Source of the DNA: Microcaldota archaeon
GTDB lineage: Archaea > Iainarchaeota > Iainarchaeia > Iainarchaeales > JAGVWC01
DNA: 12,081 nucleotides
Assembly: GCA_018813975.1 (NCBI GenBank)
Contig: JAHJAQ010000052.1
Location: 1-12,081 of the forward strand
Direction of reading: 5' to 3'
Shown: piece by piece, positions 11,354 to 12,081 of the stretch
Layout: each line of letters starts with the position of its first letter
Numbering within the stretch: position 1 is the stretch's first letter
Notes under the pieces: model-generated
The model's database searches: none
What the model was told of the DNA's origin: nothing
The model's input: only the letters and a program-made list of their open reading frames with translations
Program-made: the position numbers and the translations under genes

Positions 11354-12081
11354 TTACTGTAGCGCACGATCTACACAAAGCACGGGTTTTTTCACGCTCC
11401 CCAAACTAAGGGTTACTAACGCAATGCCCCCCAATAATACCAAAAAGCCCAGAGCTTGCAGGGGTGCAATTGCTTTGGCTAAAAAAGCGAGCGAAAGAAT
11501 GGCGGTAATGGGTTGGCCAATCAACAACAAAGCCGTTGCTCTTGAAACCGGAATATACTTTAACCCAGAATAATAAGAAGCCACAAACAAGAACAAAAAA
11601 CCACTGGCAATCAATACCCATTGTAATTCTTGCCAAGAAAGCAATGCCAAATCCGGCAGGTTATTCGAAAAAAAGAGAATGGGCAGCATGAATAGTGTTC
11701 CAAAAAAAATTCTGCCAAACGCTACTTGCAACCCCGATAATTCTTTCAAGACTTTTTTGGCAAACGTGTTTTCAATGGCCCATAGCACGACCGCAGCCAC
11801 CACTAATAGATCAATGATGGAAAAAGATTCTAAAGCAGAAAAAACCAAAAAATTTCCTGCAAATAATAAAATGCCCCCTAACAAGAATTTTTTGTTTATT
11901 TTTTCTTTTAAAAAAACCACTGCCAGAATAGTAGCAAAAATAAAAATGGTTTTGTGCAAAAAACCCGCGGTAATAGCGCTTGTGTTTTGTAAGGCAAAAA
12001 AGAAAAGCAAAAACGCAATGCTTCCCCCGGTTAAACCGATTAAAGCGAGTTGGCCCCATTGTTTTTTAGTTAAAGCCCTAA
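11354..12081 (-). CDS. EamA/DMT-family transporter, 5' end outside the window
   Basis: The frame is open to the window edge, giving 241 residues, mainly the later part of the first EamA repeat and all of the second. The first repeat includes LALIGLTGGSIAFLLFFFAL, NTSAITAGFLHKTIFIFATILA and VVFLKEKI. The second contains SYYSGLKYIPVSRATALLLI, then GQPITAILSLAFLAKAI and GFLVLLGGIALVT. Typical members have about 290 residues and ten helices; about seven or eight are visible. These are drug/metabolite-type transporters of unpredictable substrate. TTG codons near 12010 look like starts but lie inside the first repeat, so the real start is beyond the window. A short hydrophilic tail (KKPVLCVDRALQ) precedes the stop. 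The DUF6390 gene follows after 5 nt, so they form an operon. Confidence 0.88.
   Translation of the reverse strand, partial: RALTKKQWGQLALIGLTGGSIAFLLFFFALQNTSAITAGFLHKTIFIFATILAVVFLKEKINKKFLLGGILLFAGNFLVFSALESFSIIDLLVVAAVVLWAIENTFAKKVLKELSGLQVAFGRIFFGTLFMLPILFFSNNLPDLALLSWQELQWVLIASGFLFLFVASYYSGLKYIPVSRATALLLIGQPITAILSLAFLAKAIAPLQALGFLVLLGGIALVTLSLGSVKKPVLCVDRALQ

Overview
The window looks like archaeal chromosome, AT-rich and tightly packed. The reasons are strong TATA-type boxes (for example 2721-2732, 4727-4734) about 26-28 nt upstream of several start codons, which fits leaderless transcripts; TrmB-type and CARF/winged-helix (HFX_2341/DUF6293-like) regulators; poly-T rather than hairpin termination; and gene families common in small-genome DPANN archaea. 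A Diapherotrites/Woesearchaeota-type lineage is my guess, not proven. No rRNA, tRNA, CRISPR array or insertion sequence is visible, and no gap without a gene exceeds 300 bases.

Layout. 1-180 holds the 3' end of an isoprenylcysteine-methyltransferase-like membrane enzyme (+). 197-2206 (-) holds a small basic protein and a DrrAB-like ABC exporter (ATPase then permease). 2260-2634 (-) holds a glutaredoxin-like protein and a 27-residue SEC-C zinc-motif protein that is easily missed. 2721-4333 (+) holds a CARF-wHTH regulator behind an unusual leader with two overlapping small ORFs, then a ZIP-like membrane protein. 4345-7380 holds a cupin (-) and a SERCA-like Ca2+ P-type ATPase (+), which diverge from one palindromic TATA box. 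7377-9451 (-) is an envelope thiol-redox operon: a membrane-anchored DsbA-like protein followed by a membrane-anchored protein with three thioredoxin-like CxxC repeats. 9576-10288 is a rearrangement scar where the 3' remnant of an ABC permease (-) meets a TrmB regulator lacking its HTH (+). 10322-10561 (+) is a HypC-like protein, convergent with a DUF6390 protein and an EamA transporter (10632-12081, -).

How the genes fit together. Cytosolic thiol and zinc genes (glutaredoxin, SEC-C) and the extracytoplasmic thiol pair (DsbA, triple thioredoxin) make redox a theme. The P-type ATPase and the ZIP-like protein suggest metal-ion homeostasis. The best lead is at 10.3-11.4 kb. The C-terminal part of the DUF6390 protein aligns position by position with HypC, including the Cys and the His of HypC, while the neighbouring HypC-like protein keeps the Cys but has Glu where the His should be. 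The second lead is the CARF regulator leader: a palindrome at the predicted transcription start, a perfect 23-nt duplication of the gene start, and a chain of two small ORFs joined to the gene by ATGA overlaps.
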